Shown here: piece by piece, positions 52,648-60,840 of the stretch
How the letters are laid out: each line of letters begins with the position of its first letter
Position numbering within the stretch: position 1 is the stretch's first letter
Assembly: GCA_964648485.1 (NCBI GenBank)
Contig: CAZYOF010000005.1
Span: forward strand, 124,001-188,000
Direction of reading: 5' to 3'
Source of the DNA: DAIOEK01 sp964648485
GTDB lineage: Bacteria; Chloroflexota; Anaerolineae; Anaerolineales; Anaerolineaceae
DNA: 64,000 nt
Notes under the pieces: generated by a model
Database searches by the model: none
What the model was told of the DNA's origin: nothing
What the model saw: only the letters and a program-made list of their open reading frames with translations
Made by a program: the position numbers and the translations under genes

Positions 52648-54276
52648 ATGCCCAGACAAGTTAGATTAACCAGACAAAGTGGCAGCGCGAAACCAATTCG
52701 CAAACGACCCTCTCAGATAGATGAGGGTGATGAGCATATCAAACCGTTATTGGATGAAGATTCCGGTCTGCCAGGTATGTATTTGCCTGATGATATGATC
52801 GCTGTAGAAGAATCAGATGAACCCCTTTCTCCGCAAAGTTTATCTGATATCGGTGAAATTCTGGCAGCGGAGCCGCTGGAGGATATTGAAACCACAGGCT
52901 TGACTGTGGAGTTGTCCGAAGATCCGGTACGTCTTTATCTAAAAGAAATTGGGCAGATAAACCTTCTGGATGCAGACAGTGAATTCAGGCTGGCTGCCCG
53001 GATTGAAGCCATCCGCTTTATTAACGCGCTAAAAGAAAAACTTCCCGGTGACTGTGATTCTACTGAGACGGAAATTATTCTTTTTATGTCTGTTTATGAT
53101 GAATTACTTATCTATCACAAGCGTTTGGATGAAGATGCCCAACGGATGAAATATGATCCGCCGGATCCTGCGTTAATTCTGGCTGAAGCTCAGTTACTAC
53201 GGGTGCAATGGCAAAGTGGTGATCCTTCATATCTGCGAGGTTATTTGGATAACGGCACCTGGGGCAAAGATCCGCTGTGGGATGGACTTGTTCGCGATGC
53301 ATTTAATGTCTTTCTCTGTATGTATCTTCTCCCGCCTGAGACAGCATCAAGATTGCTGACCGTCCTTTCAAAAAATGGCAAACTTCCGGGTAAAAAACAG
53401 GTGCAGGGGATGCTCCCCGATGTCGATGCTTTACGGGATGAGCTGGATGGGATTCAAAGAAGAGCGGATGATTCCAACCAAACACTCATCCGGGCAAATC
53501 TACGCCTGGTTGTCAGTATTGCTAAACGATATTTGGGGAGGGGCATCTCTTTCCTGGATCTGATCCAGGAAGGCAACCTGGGATTGCTCCGGGCGGTAAC
53601 CAAATTTGACCCTACACGCGGTTTTAAATTTAGCACTTATGCCACATGGTGGATTAGACAGTCGATAAGCCGGTACATAGCAGAGCAGGCAAGGACTATT
53701 CGAATACCTGTCCACCTCTTTGAATCGATTACCCGGTTATTAAGGGTTCAGCGTAAACTGGTGCAAGTATTGGGTAGAGAGCCTACCAATGACGAGCTGG
53801 CGCTGGAGGGAGAATTCCTTTCTGAAGAAGATTCGGTGGCTATTAAAAAAGCTATCAGGGATAATAAACCTATCGATACCGCGTTGATGCGGCGCTGGCA
53901 GCTAGGTAGTCAGAAGGTGCAAAAAATACTTCAATCGGCAGAGGAACCTGTTTCATTGGAGCGTCCTGTTGGTGATGAAGAAAGCAGCCAGTTGGGAGAT
54001 TTTATTGAAGATGATGAAGCACTTGAACCAATGGATGCTGCAGCCCGGGAAATGCTGCGTGAACAGGTTCAGAGCGCGTTGTCGATTCTTTCAGAACGGG
54101 AAAGACAGGTGCTTGAATTAAGGTTTGGTCTGACGGATGGCAAGGACCATACATTGGAGGAAGTAAGCCGCTATTTTAGTGTAACCCGTGAGCGGATTCG
54201 CCAGATTGAAGCGAAAGCATTACGAAAACTTCGGCATCCAACTCGAAGTAAAAATCTGAAAGAGTACTTAAGCTGA
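52648..54276 (+). CDS. rpoD: Primary RNA polymerase sigma factor (RpoD/SigA)
   Basis: A group 1 sigma-70 factor of about 542 residues. Region 1.2 is DPVRLYLKEIGQINLLDADSEFRLA. A non-conserved spacer of about 170 residues follows. Region 2 is ANLRLVVSIAKRYLGRGISFLDLIQEGNLGLLRAVTKFDP and YATWWIRQSISRYIAEQARTIRIPVH. Region 3 leads into region 4 with LEEVSRYFSVTRERIRQIEAKALRKLRHP. The consensus TTGACA/TATAAT-like promoters in this window fit such a factor. ATG 52648 is preferred; a TTG at 52633 is in frame. dnaG-rpoD adjacency is the macromolecular synthesis arrangement. Confidence 0.96.
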   Translation: MPRQVRLTRQSGSAKPIRKRPSQIDEGDEHIKPLLDEDSGLPGMYLPDDMIAVEESDEPLSPQSLSDIGEILAAEPLEDIETTGLTVELSEDPVRLYLKEIGQINLLDADSEFRLAARIEAIRFINALKEKLPGDCDSTETEIILFMSVYDELLIYHKRLDEDAQRMKYDPPDPALILAEAQLLRVQWQSGDPSYLRGYLDNGTWGKDPLWDGLVRDAFNVFLCMYLLPPETASRLLTVLSKNGKLPGKKQVQGMLPDVDALRDELDGIQRRADDSNQTLIRANLRLVVSIAKRYLGRGISFLDLIQEGNLGLLRAVTKFDPTRGFKFSTYATWWIRQSISRYIAEQARTIRIPVHLFESITRLLRVQRKLVQVLGREPTNDELALEGEFLSEEDSVAIKKAIRDNKPIDTALMRRWQLGSQKVQKILQSAEEPVSLERPVGDEESSQLGDFIEDDEALEPMDAAAREMLREQVQSALSILSERERQVLELRFGLTDGKDHTLEEVSRYFSVTRERIRQIEAKALRKLRHPTRSKNLKEYLS

Positions 54277-54337
54277 CCTCATAATTGACGATACCGAAAA
54301 AAGGGCATGTGATTTATTGGGTGGTGATTTGTCTGGG

Positions 54338-54916
54338 ATGAAAAAACCGTTTTATCTGGTGACTTTTATTGATCTGATTCTGCTGATATTGGTATTTGTA
54401 ACCGGCAGACAGGTGTATGGCGTTCTGGGTCATGCGATCGTTTCTGCTCCGACCACGCCCACTGCCACTCTGGATATGTATCAGGAACTGGAGGTTATAC
54501 TCATCACACCCGATGAAATTGTGGAGAACTCAGATTTTGACATCCGGGTTGAGATGAAAAATCCAGATAATGAAGACGTACAGGTTAAATTAATCGTCTT
54601 TCCCCATAACCTTGTCGATAGTATGCAATTGGTGGCTACTTCCCGATCTATTGGCGAGAAAATTGAAATGGAGGAAGGTGTGGGATTCCCTGTCGATATG
54701 CTGATTAAAGCAGGAGAAAGCCAATCATTTACAGGAACCTGGCGGTCGAATAAAATGCTTGCGATTGCAGGAAGGGTATATCTGTTCACGGATCATGCCC
54801 GACAGGAAGTCAGTCTGGCACTCGCAGTTGCGCCCCTTCCCCCTACATCTACGCCTGAACCAACGGCTGCATTGGAAATTCCTGAAGGGGAATTATCCAT
54901 CACGCCAACACCTTAA
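54338..54916 (+). CDS. Hypothetical membrane-anchored protein
   Basis: A protein of about 192 residues that I do not recognise. It has one N-terminal membrane segment (PFYLVTFIDLILLILVFVTG). An extracytoplasmic beta-rich domain follows, with an Ig-like feel (DFDIRVEMKNPDNEDVQVKLIVFP), then a Pro/Thr-rich tail (PLPPTSTPEPTAALEIP). ATG 54338 is chosen over TTG 54317. It follows rpoD by about 60 bp and precedes the next gene by 13 bp. Confidence 0.65.
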   Translation: MKKPFYLVTFIDLILLILVFVTGRQVYGVLGHAIVSAPTTPTATLDMYQELEVILITPDEIVENSDFDIRVEMKNPDNEDVQVKLIVFPHNLVDSMQLVATSRSIGEKIEMEEGVGFPVDMLIKAGESQSFTGTWRSNKMLAIAGRVYLFTDHARQEVSLALAVAPLPPTSTPEPTAALEIPEGELSITPTP

Positions 54917-54929
54917 CGGATGACTCGAT

Positions 54930-55844
54930 ATGGATGAATATACCATTCGACAAGCAATCGACTTAATCAAAGCAAAAAGGCTCACAGATGCACGCAAGCT
55001 TCTACGCCCGGTGCTGGAGGTGACGCCAACCAATGAAGCTGCCTGGGTTTGGTTCGCATCTACATTTACCAAACCGATTGAACAGCTGGCTGTGATGCGT
55101 TACGCTTCTCAGTTCTGTCCAAATTCTCTTCCCTTAGCTCGTGGAATGGAAAGGCTTGATAGTATTGTGGCTGAACAGAAGGCGCGAGGTGAAGAAGAAG
55201 ATATAGGTAACCTGGAAGCACAATTGCCGGTCATTCACGGGGCAATTATTGAAACGCCAACCAGTTTTGATGAAACTCCCTTCACGTGGGACCAACCATT
55301 TGATAAAAATTGGACAAATAACGACAAGGAAAACTCCAATTCAGAAGGCGATTGGATTTCAAGTCTAAGATCTGCCGCTGTAACTGTTGAAGAACCTGAA
55401 CAGCCAATAAAACCACCCGAACCGGTATTTTCTGAACCGGTAAGTGCATTTACACCAGAGCCCGTACTCCAGCCGCAAGCTCAACCGGATTATGATATAG
55501 AATCTCCAGTTGATCCATTTACCCAACCATCACAGCCGGAGGATTGGACTCAGGAAGATGAAGTAATTACCACACCCTGGCAAACAACCATGCCCCAGGC
55601 ACCGGTGATGTGGAATGGACAGGAAATCGGCCAAGAATCGGTAGAATCATCCCCATTTTTTTCAGATATTCATTCACAACCAGACAGTCAACAATCTGCT
55701 TCAAAAAAAGGGTACAGATCCATTTCTGCATCTGATCCATATCAGACACCATTCTGGGTAGCGGTTGTACTAGGTGCGTTTTTGCTTATCATCCTGACAG
55801 TATTCATAATCGTGATTATGCTTCAATCACCCGGTTTATCATAA
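54930..55844 (+). CDS. TPR-like protein with Pro/Glu-rich linker and C-terminal anchor
   Basis: A 304-residue protein. The N-terminal 75 residues resemble a TPR pair (EYTIRQAIDLIKAKRLTDARKLLRPVLEVTPTNEAAWVWFAS). A long acidic, Pro/Gln-rich disordered region follows, and a C-terminal membrane segment (FWVAVVLGAFLLIILTVFIIVIML) anchors it. Chloroflexota genomes carry many proteins of this type; their role is unknown. It probably belongs to the dnaG-rpoD transcript, and a separate promoter follows it. Confidence 0.65.
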   Translation: MDEYTIRQAIDLIKAKRLTDARKLLRPVLEVTPTNEAAWVWFASTFTKPIEQLAVMRYASQFCPNSLPLARGMERLDSIVAEQKARGEEEDIGNLEAQLPVIHGAIIETPTSFDETPFTWDQPFDKNWTNNDKENSNSEGDWISSLRSAAVTVEEPEQPIKPPEPVFSEPVSAFTPEPVLQPQAQPDYDIESPVDPFTQPSQPEDWTQEDEVITTPWQTTMPQAPVMWNGQEIGQESVESSPFFSDIHSQPDSQQSASKKGYRSISASDPYQTPFWVAVVLGAFLLIILTVFIIVIMLQSPGLS

Positions 55845-55878
55845 TTAGAGATATCTTTCGACAATTTCTCAATTTTTC

Positions 55879-55907
55879 TTACAACGGTAAAATAAAACAG
55901 GTATACT
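55879..55907 (+). promoter_or_regulatory. Sigma-70 promoter of degV
   Basis: TTACAA (55879-55884), a 17-bp spacer and TATACT (55902-55907). The leader includes AAGGAG before ATG 55937. Confidence 0.7.
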
Positions 55908-55936
55908 CAGAGAGAATTCATTCCGAAGGAGTTATT

Positions 55937-56785
55937 ATGCCTAGTGTAAAAATTATTACTGATTCAACAGCATATATCCCGCAATCATACGTTGATCAAT
56001 ACGGTCTGGAAGTCATTCCACTCACAGTTAACTGGGATGGGAAATCATACCTGGATGGAGTGGATATTAAGGCGAGTGAATTTTATACCCAGCTAATAGA
56101 CGCACCTACTTTGCCTACGACCAATGCCATTTCTGTGCATCAATTTGAGGAATTGTTTAAGAAATTGACGGATGCAGGTAACTCTGTACTTGTACTGCCG
56201 ATTTCTTCGGGGATTTCGGCTTCATATAACAACGCCATAACAGCGCTCGAACACTTTAAGGATCAATCCATAGCTGTGCTGGATACGCGTCTGGTTTCTA
56301 TGGCACTGACTTTCATGGTGCTGGCAGCTGCCCGAAAAGCAGAAGCCGGTGCAAACCTGGAAGAAGTTAAAGCAGAAGCCATTAAGGCGTACGATCACAT
56401 TGGTGTTTACTTTACAGTAGATGATCTGAAATACCTGCATAAAGGCGGCAGAATTGGCGGCGCCAAACGCCTGCTTGGTTCTGCTCTAAAGATTAAACCC
56501 ATCCTGGAGATACGCAATGGGAAGATCGAAGCAGCCGGATCAGCTGTGACAAGGAAAAAAGCCCTCGAGCGGATCGTGAACCTCGTGGAAGATGGTATCG
56601 CGGGAAGATCACCCGTGAGGATTTCGGTGTTTCATGCGCTCGACCTGGAGACAGCTCAACAACTGGAAGCGATCTGCAAGGAAAGATTCTCACCGGTAGA
56701 AATGATTCCGAGTGAGGTGAGCCCGGTAGTGGGTTCACACGTCGGTCCGGGCACGGTAAGTATTGCATACATGGCGGGAATGTAA
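55937..56785 (+). CDS. DegV-family fatty-acid-binding protein
   Basis: A 282-residue DegV/FakB-type protein that binds a fatty acid between two domains. Visible motifs are IITDSTAYIPQ, TTNAISVHQF, LPISSGISASYNNA and KYLHKGGRIGGAKRLLGSALKIKPIL. In Firmicutes FakB presents fatty acids to the kinase FakA; no fakA is in this window. AAGGAG precedes the ATG, and the stop overlaps the next gene's ATG by one base. Confidence 0.92.
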   Translation: MPSVKIITDSTAYIPQSYVDQYGLEVIPLTVNWDGKSYLDGVDIKASEFYTQLIDAPTLPTTNAISVHQFEELFKKLTDAGNSVLVLPISSGISASYNNAITALEHFKDQSIAVLDTRLVSMALTFMVLAAARKAEAGANLEEVKAEAIKAYDHIGVYFTVDDLKYLHKGGRIGGAKRLLGSALKIKPILEIRNGKIEAAGSAVTRKKALERIVNLVEDGIAGRSPVRISVFHALDLETAQQLEAICKERFSPVEMIPSEVSPVVGSHVGPGTVSIAYMAGM

Positions 56786-57165
56786 TGTCTGCTGGTGTGG
56801 CTGACCTGCGATTGGTCAGACAGTTTAATGAGTATTTTCAACACTGGCAGGTGACCTTACCCGAAGCGGAAATGGATTTACCGGATGGACCGGTGAGGAT
56901 ATCTCATTCTGGCTGGTGGATTACGATGATTTTTGGCGGTGATGCTGTTCTGCCATGGCTGGAAATTTATGCGCAGCACCGCATGACCAACGACCGACAT
57001 ATCCGCTTTCACACCGATAAAGAACAAGAGATTTTGCCTGCCCTCGATGAGCCGATTTTTATTCCGGAAAACGCCACTGAGAAAGAGGAACAGAATATCA
57101 GGGATGTCGCCAAGGAACGGCACAAGTCTTTATTTGCTGAATTACAAAAAGTCGGGCTCGTCTAG
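56785..57165 (+). CDS. Hypothetical protein coupled to degV, 126 aa
   Basis: I do not recognise this protein. It is a small soluble protein with an aromatic-rich centre (RISHSGWWITMIFGGDAVLPWLEIYAQHRMTNDRHIRF) and a charged helical C-terminus (EKEEQNIRDVAKERHKSLFAELQKV). Its ATG overlaps the degV stop by one base, so the two are translationally coupled. A bidirectional terminator follows 15 bp later. Confidence 0.7.
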   Translation: MSAGVADLRLVRQFNEYFQHWQVTLPEAEMDLPDGPVRISHSGWWITMIFGGDAVLPWLEIYAQHRMTNDRHIRFHTDKEQEILPALDEPIFIPENATEKEEQNIRDVAKERHKSLFAELQKVGLV

Positions 57166-57178
57166 GGAGGAGCCAATA

Positions 57179-57212
57179 AAAAATCCTGAGGTCACTCACC
57201 TCAGGATTTTTT
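57179..57212. terminator. Bidirectional terminator
   Basis: AAATCCTGAGGT / ACCTCAGGATTT around CACTC with A and T runs on either side, between the convergent degV operon and the cytochrome pair. Confidence 0.92.
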
Positions 57213-57222
57213 CTGTCCTGGA

Positions 57223-57651
57223 TCAGGGTTTATTCCCCTCCACCAGGTAGATGGCTATCCACTCTGCCTGGTCGGATGTGAGAATGGCGCCTTTGCTGAT
57301 CATGCGATCGATGGTCGCTTTCCAGCCGGGGAGGTCTTTCTGTGCACTGGCGATTCTTGCGGTGGAGTGGCAGGTGGCGCAGTTGGTGTTTAACACTGCT
57401 TTCGCCTCTGCCAGTTGTTCAGCAGATAAGCCTGCCGGAGCCGGTTCTTCAGTGGGGGGCAACGTGCTGGTAGGGATCACCTCTGTGGGGGGAACCGTCG
57501 GCTCGACCGGTACAGCGGTGGAAGGAGGTGAGGTTGGCTGAAGTTCTTCCGGCAGGGTGGTTGGTGGTGCCGGCTCCTGAGGGGGTGTGCAGGCGGATAA
57601 CAGTACGGTACTTAACAATACCAGTAAGAAAAATTTGAGAGCGGTTTTCAT
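57223..57651 (-). CDS. Small c-type cytochrome lipoprotein
   Basis: A 142-residue lipoprotein with lipobox VLLSAC. A long Pro/Thr-rich linker (about residues 22-68) is followed by a compact haem domain with CATCH (LNTNCATCHSTARIASAQKDLPGW). A Met further on (DRMISKGA) may be the sixth ligand, and QAEWIAIYLVEG is the C-terminal helix. Its ATG overlaps the stop of the next upstream cytochrome gene. The pair looks like a tandem duplication, perhaps for extracytoplasmic electron transfer. Confidence 0.88.
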   Translation of the reverse strand: MKTALKFFLLVLLSTVLLSACTPPQEPAPPTTLPEELQPTSPPSTAVPVEPTVPPTEVIPTSTLPPTEEPAPAGLSAEQLAEAKAVLNTNCATCHSTARIASAQKDLPGWKATIDRMISKGAILTSDQAEWIAIYLVEGNKP

Positions 57652-57965
57652 TATTTATAAATTTCTGCCAGATAGGCGATAATAGCTGCTCTTTCGGAAT
57701 CGCTGAGTTTGAGACCCTTCTTTTCCATATCTGAGACAGTTTTAGTCCAGCCGGCTTCACTTTGCTTCAGGGCTGTCACCCGGCTGAGGTTGTGACATCT
57801 TGTGCATTGGCTGTTGACCAAAGCCTCGCCATCTGCCGTGGAAACCGATGCTGCACTTCCGGAAGATGCGGGCTCATCCGCAGCGGGGGCAGCTGCGGGT
57901 GAACAGGCTGCCAGTATGGATATGAGGACCAGGATCATTACAAACAGGCTGATTGCTTTTTTCAT
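57651..57965 (-). CDS. Small c-type cytochrome lipoprotein
   Basis: A 104-residue lipoprotein with lipobox SILAAC and a short Ala/Ser-rich linker. The haem domain has CTRCH (VNSQCTRCHNLSRVTALKQSEAGW), a candidate Met ligand (DMEKKGLKLS) and the helix RAAIIAYLAEIYK. It is clearly related to the downstream cytochrome. GGAGGTGGAG immediately precedes the ATG at 57965; an upstream in-frame extension to 58046 is unlikely to be translated. Confidence 0.88.
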   Translation of the reverse strand: MKKAISLFVMILVLISILAACSPAAAPAADEPASSGSAASVSTADGEALVNSQCTRCHNLSRVTALKQSEAGWTKTVSDMEKKGLKLSDSERAAIIAYLAEIYK

Positions 57966-58049
57966 TCTCCACCTCCAAATAATATAGTTACCAGTATAGC
58001 TAAAGGTCGGATTCTGGCAATTTTTCATTCTTAAATGTATAAGCATTGC

Positions 58050-58781
58050 TTACTGATATGTAAAAGTTACCTCCGCATCTTGGGGAAGCTTAAGCAGAAT
58101 ACCCGCCTGCGGCTGGATAGTTCCGGCGTAACGGCAGTTGGAATCGACAATGGGGCTGGTGCAGGAGACGCCTACCACGCTGATGAGCCATTCTCCCTGC
58201 AGCTCGGGTGGTGCATAAGCGTAGAAAACGCCATTGCTCAGGGTGGTACCATCCACACGGCGCTGCTGGTAAAAGGCGGCTATTCCAATTCCGGCGATTC
58301 CCATGCCCGAGGCGTCGACCACTTTTCCGGTGATGACCAGACTTTCATTAATGGGAATTTCTGGCAGCGCAGAGACATCCCCCTCGATGTTGAGGTGGGC
58401 AACGCTCATCCAGCCGGTTCTGCCATCTTCGGTGATTACCTTCACCCACTCATCTCCCGGGGCGACTCCGTTGAGGGTGATATTTGCGCCTTCACGATAC
58501 TGGGCAAGAACCGTGTGGAGTGTGCCCGGACCGGAACGCATATTGATGGCTACCGCCGACACTTTTGCTGAAAGGGTGATGGGTGCAGGCGGCACCGTGG
58601 GTTCAGGGGTGGGCGAGGCTGCTGCTTCTACTGATGGTTGCTCTGGGGGCGCTTCGACAACTTCGACAGGTGGATTTTCGGCAACTATCTCTCCGGCGGG
58701 CGTGCCACCGTTATTGGCAGTGTTACATGCCGTAACGAAACAAAAGGAAACAATTACTACTGCCCGGATGAAGCGTTTCAT
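58050..58781 (-). CDS. SH3-domain lipoprotein
   Basis: A 243-residue lipoprotein with lipobox CFVTAC and an acidic Pro/Glu linker. A bacterial SH3 domain follows (VAINMRSGPGTLHTVLAQYREGANITLNG, then WVKVITEDGRTGWMSVAHL). After it comes a carboxypeptidase-regulatory-like beta domain (ITGKVVDASGMGIAGIGIAAF). SH3b domains often bind cell-wall peptides. GGAGGAG before the ATG at 58781 sets the start. It is the last host-like gene before the prophage-like module on the same strand. Confidence 0.82.
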   Translation of the reverse strand: MKRFIRAVVIVSFCFVTACNTANNGGTPAGEIVAENPPVEVVEAPPEQPSVEAAASPTPEPTVPPAPITLSAKVSAVAINMRSGPGTLHTVLAQYREGANITLNGVAPGDEWVKVITEDGRTGWMSVAHLNIEGDVSALPEIPINESLVITGKVVDASGMGIAGIGIAAFYQQRRVDGTTLSNGVFYAYAPPELQGEWLISVVGVSCTSPIVDSNCRYAGTIQPQAGILLKLPQDAEVTFTYQ

Positions 58782-58859
58782 TTTCTCCTCCTTCCATGCG
58801 AATACATGGTTCCAGGACAGCTCAATTTCATTATACAACTCCAATCAACCCGAAAACCA

Positions 58860-59060
58860 TCATGCATGTGGATTACGAATGTCGATATGGTTTTGATCAT
58901 CCAGCAGATTTAACCTGTCAGCCAGATGCTCCACCAGCGCAGCAAGCTCTGATGCTTTAAGATCAGCAACCAGTTTGCCATTGAGGGCTGCCCTGGTTTG
59001 GTGCTGTTTTTCCTGCCGGGCTAATTTCCCCTGATCGTTGATGAGTATTTTTTTCGACAT
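58860..59060 (-). CDS. Small hypothetical protein of the prophage-like module, 66 aa
   Basis: I do not recognise this protein. It is a 66-residue, highly charged, helical protein (KILINDQGKLARQEKQHQTRAALNGKL, then SELAALVEHLADRLNLLD). Its ATG follows the stop of the next upstream gene by 2 bp, so it belongs to the minus-strand late operon and is the last gene in it. The open frame upstream of ATG 59060 overlaps the neighbour and is not used. Confidence 0.6.
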   Translation of the reverse strand: MSKKILINDQGKLARQEKQHQTRAALNGKLVADLKASELAALVEHLADRLNLLDDQNHIDIRNPHA

Positions 59061-59062
59061 GA

Positions 59063-59479
59063 TTACGCCTCCGGGGGGTGAACTGGAATAGAGATGCGGA
59101 CCGGTACTGCTACCAGTTCGACGAGGATTTCTGCCACGGTCTGGGTGCACAGCTCCAGATCGCCATCTCCCCGCTGATCGAGAGGGATCGTTTCTGTCAG
59201 CGTGGTCTGCCCCTGTTGCAGGCGGATGGGAAGCTGTAGATTGGCGGAAGCCGGAAAATGAGCATGCACGATTACAGAGGTCAGACCATTAGCAATAAGG
59301 CTGGCGGGGACTACCGAGAGCCAGGCAGGCTGATGTGCCTGCAGATATGGTTCGAGACTCAGGGGGATGTTATCCATCATCACCGAGAGCGGGGATTCTG
59401 TTCCCCAGATGGTTTGAGCGGCGGGATTGGCAATACGGATTTCTTCGATGAGTTGTTCAAAGTGAATGGCGGAGTTCAT
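59063..59479 (-). CDS. Hypothetical prophage protein, 138 aa
   Basis: I do not recognise this protein. It starts at ATG 59479 with GAGAGGTG upstream and has an alternating beta pattern (LTSVIVHAHFPASANLQLPIRLQQGQTTLTETIPLD) that suits a small virion or baseplate accessory protein. The gap to its upstream neighbour is 10 bp and to its downstream neighbour 2 bp. Placement in a late structural operon is the only functional clue. Confidence 0.6.
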   Translation of the reverse strand: MNSAIHFEQLIEEIRIANPAAQTIWGTESPLSVMMDNIPLSLEPYLQAHQPAWLSVVPASLIANGLTSVIVHAHFPASANLQLPIRLQQGQTTLTETIPLDQRGDGDLELCTQTVAEILVELVAVPVRISIPVHPPEA

Positions 59480-59489
59480 GGGACACCTC

Positions 59490-60323
59490 TCAGTATTCAA
59501 AGGTCAGAGCAGCCCAGGTGCAATCGGCGCGGCTGCCGGATGTTTTGATCTCAAAACGGGTCTCGACATCGGCGCCGGGGAGCGCGCTTAGGAGATCGCC
59601 TGTTTTCACGATGTTGGTAAGTGCGGTGGATGTGGTGGAGATCTCTATGATGGTGGTGGAATCGGTCGTGTCATAGAGACGGGCGTAGGCAGTGCCGCTG
59701 GCGGCGATGAGGTTGGCAACCAGGTAGGCGGTTTTGGCTCCCTGTTTGAGCAGGCTCAGGTTAAGGCGGTGGCGGCAGATGAGGGTGGCGCTGTAGGTGG
59801 ATGAAGTGGTGTAGGTGTTCTGACCGTGCAGGGTGATGACCTCCACACGGCTGCCACTAAGGACACCCTGGTAGGTGACGATCGAGGTGGCATCCAGCGC
59901 GGCGCCATCCCAGCGGCAGGAGCCGATCAGGCGTGAATCGACCCCTTCGGCAGCGTTGGTGTTGACCGAGAGGGTGAAAGCCGAAGAACCGGGTACGCGG
60001 TTGGCAAAGACATACCAGGTGGCGCTGGGTCCACTGAAAGAATTGGAGGGCAGATCCACCTGATCTTGCGCCTGGCACATAAAGCCATTGATCATAAGGG
60101 TGGGCGGAAAGAGCGGATCGACCGGCACGCGAAGGCGGTTGGTGGGGATGCTGACCAACTGTAAGCCGGAGATGTGGCGATTGAGGAACTGTCCCAACGG
60201 AACGGCATCTGACGCGGAGGCGCCCAAACGGAGGGCATCGGCGCGGAGACGGTTGTACTGCAGGTAGCTGGTGGGCTGCCCGGCGGAAACATCTTGCGAG
60301 GAGGGATAGACAGGTGCGGACAT
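59490..60323 (-). CDS. Putative phage structural/tail protein, 277 aa
   Basis: A 277-residue beta-rich protein without a recognisable domain. It is rich in Ser, Thr, Ala and Gly (STTSTALTNIVKTGDLLSALPG), has no signal peptide, and has features common in phage tail-fibre or head-decoration proteins (YVFANRVPGSSAFTLSVNTN). It lies one base from the upstream gene in the late operon. The assignment rests on context and composition only. Confidence 0.5.
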   Translation of the reverse strand: MSAPVYPSSQDVSAGQPTSYLQYNRLRADALRLGASASDAVPLGQFLNRHISGLQLVSIPTNRLRVPVDPLFPPTLMINGFMCQAQDQVDLPSNSFSGPSATWYVFANRVPGSSAFTLSVNTNAAEGVDSRLIGSCRWDGAALDATSIVTYQGVLSGSRVEVITLHGQNTYTTSSTYSATLICRHRLNLSLLKQGAKTAYLVANLIAASGTAYARLYDTTDSTTIIEISTTSTALTNIVKTGDLLSALPGADVETRFEIKTSGSRADCTWAALTFEY

Positions 60324-60324
60324 T

Positions 60325-60831
60325 TCAAGCTCTCCAATAGCTGTTGTTCCAGGTCATCTCTCCGGTGTAATCATCTGCGACCCAGTATGATTGCTCGTAA
60401 CGTTCGCGATCTGCCGGGGCAAAGATATTACCATTGGAGGAGAGCTGGATGGTGATGCGGTACGCTCCACCCGCCCGCTCTTCGAGCGCGTAATTACCCG
60501 AAGAGTACAAGCCGCTGAAAACGCCATCATGGGTGACCAGACCGATATCTGCGCGCTGGTTGAGAAGGGCGAAGAGGGTAGAGTACATTTCGCCCGCCGG
60601 GCGGGATTCGGGGCTGCCATCCGGGCGGATGAGACCATCTGCCAGCAAAACGGTAAAAGTGATGGTTTGCTGATCCTGGTAGTCACCATCCGCCTGTTTG
60701 TAGGCGGAGCGAAAGACATTGATGGCGCCGCGCGCCAGGCGAGAGCGGTCGAGCAGGTAGCCCTGCGGGGTGCCGCTTTCGACCTGCTGATGATAGAGGA
60801 CGATATCACAATCGGTTCCGGGATCGGGCAT
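60325..60831 (-). CDS. Putative phage protein, 168 aa
   Basis: I do not recognise this 168-residue protein. It has a mixed alpha/beta pattern with YKQADGDYQDQQTITFTVLLADG and ends in a Trp/Tyr-rich stretch (YWVADDYTGEMTWNNSYW), which suggests a virion surface or tail component. AAGGAGG precedes the ATG. It lies between the GH25 lysozyme and the 277-residue structural-type protein. Confidence 0.5.
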   Translation of the reverse strand: MPDPGTDCDIVLYHQQVESGTPQGYLLDRSRLARGAINVFRSAYKQADGDYQDQQTITFTVLLADGLIRPDGSPESRPAGEMYSTLFALLNQRADIGLVTHDGVFSGLYSSGNYALEERAGGAYRITIQLSSNGNIFAPADRERYEQSYWVADDYTGEMTWNNSYWRA

Positions 60832-60840
60832 ACAGCCTCC

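Noticed and set aside
58035..58896. Plus-strand ORFs of 178 and 197 codons over the SH3 lipoprotein
   Set aside because: The minus-strand frame has a lipobox, an SH3 domain and a strong ribosome-binding site; the plus-strand frames have none of these.
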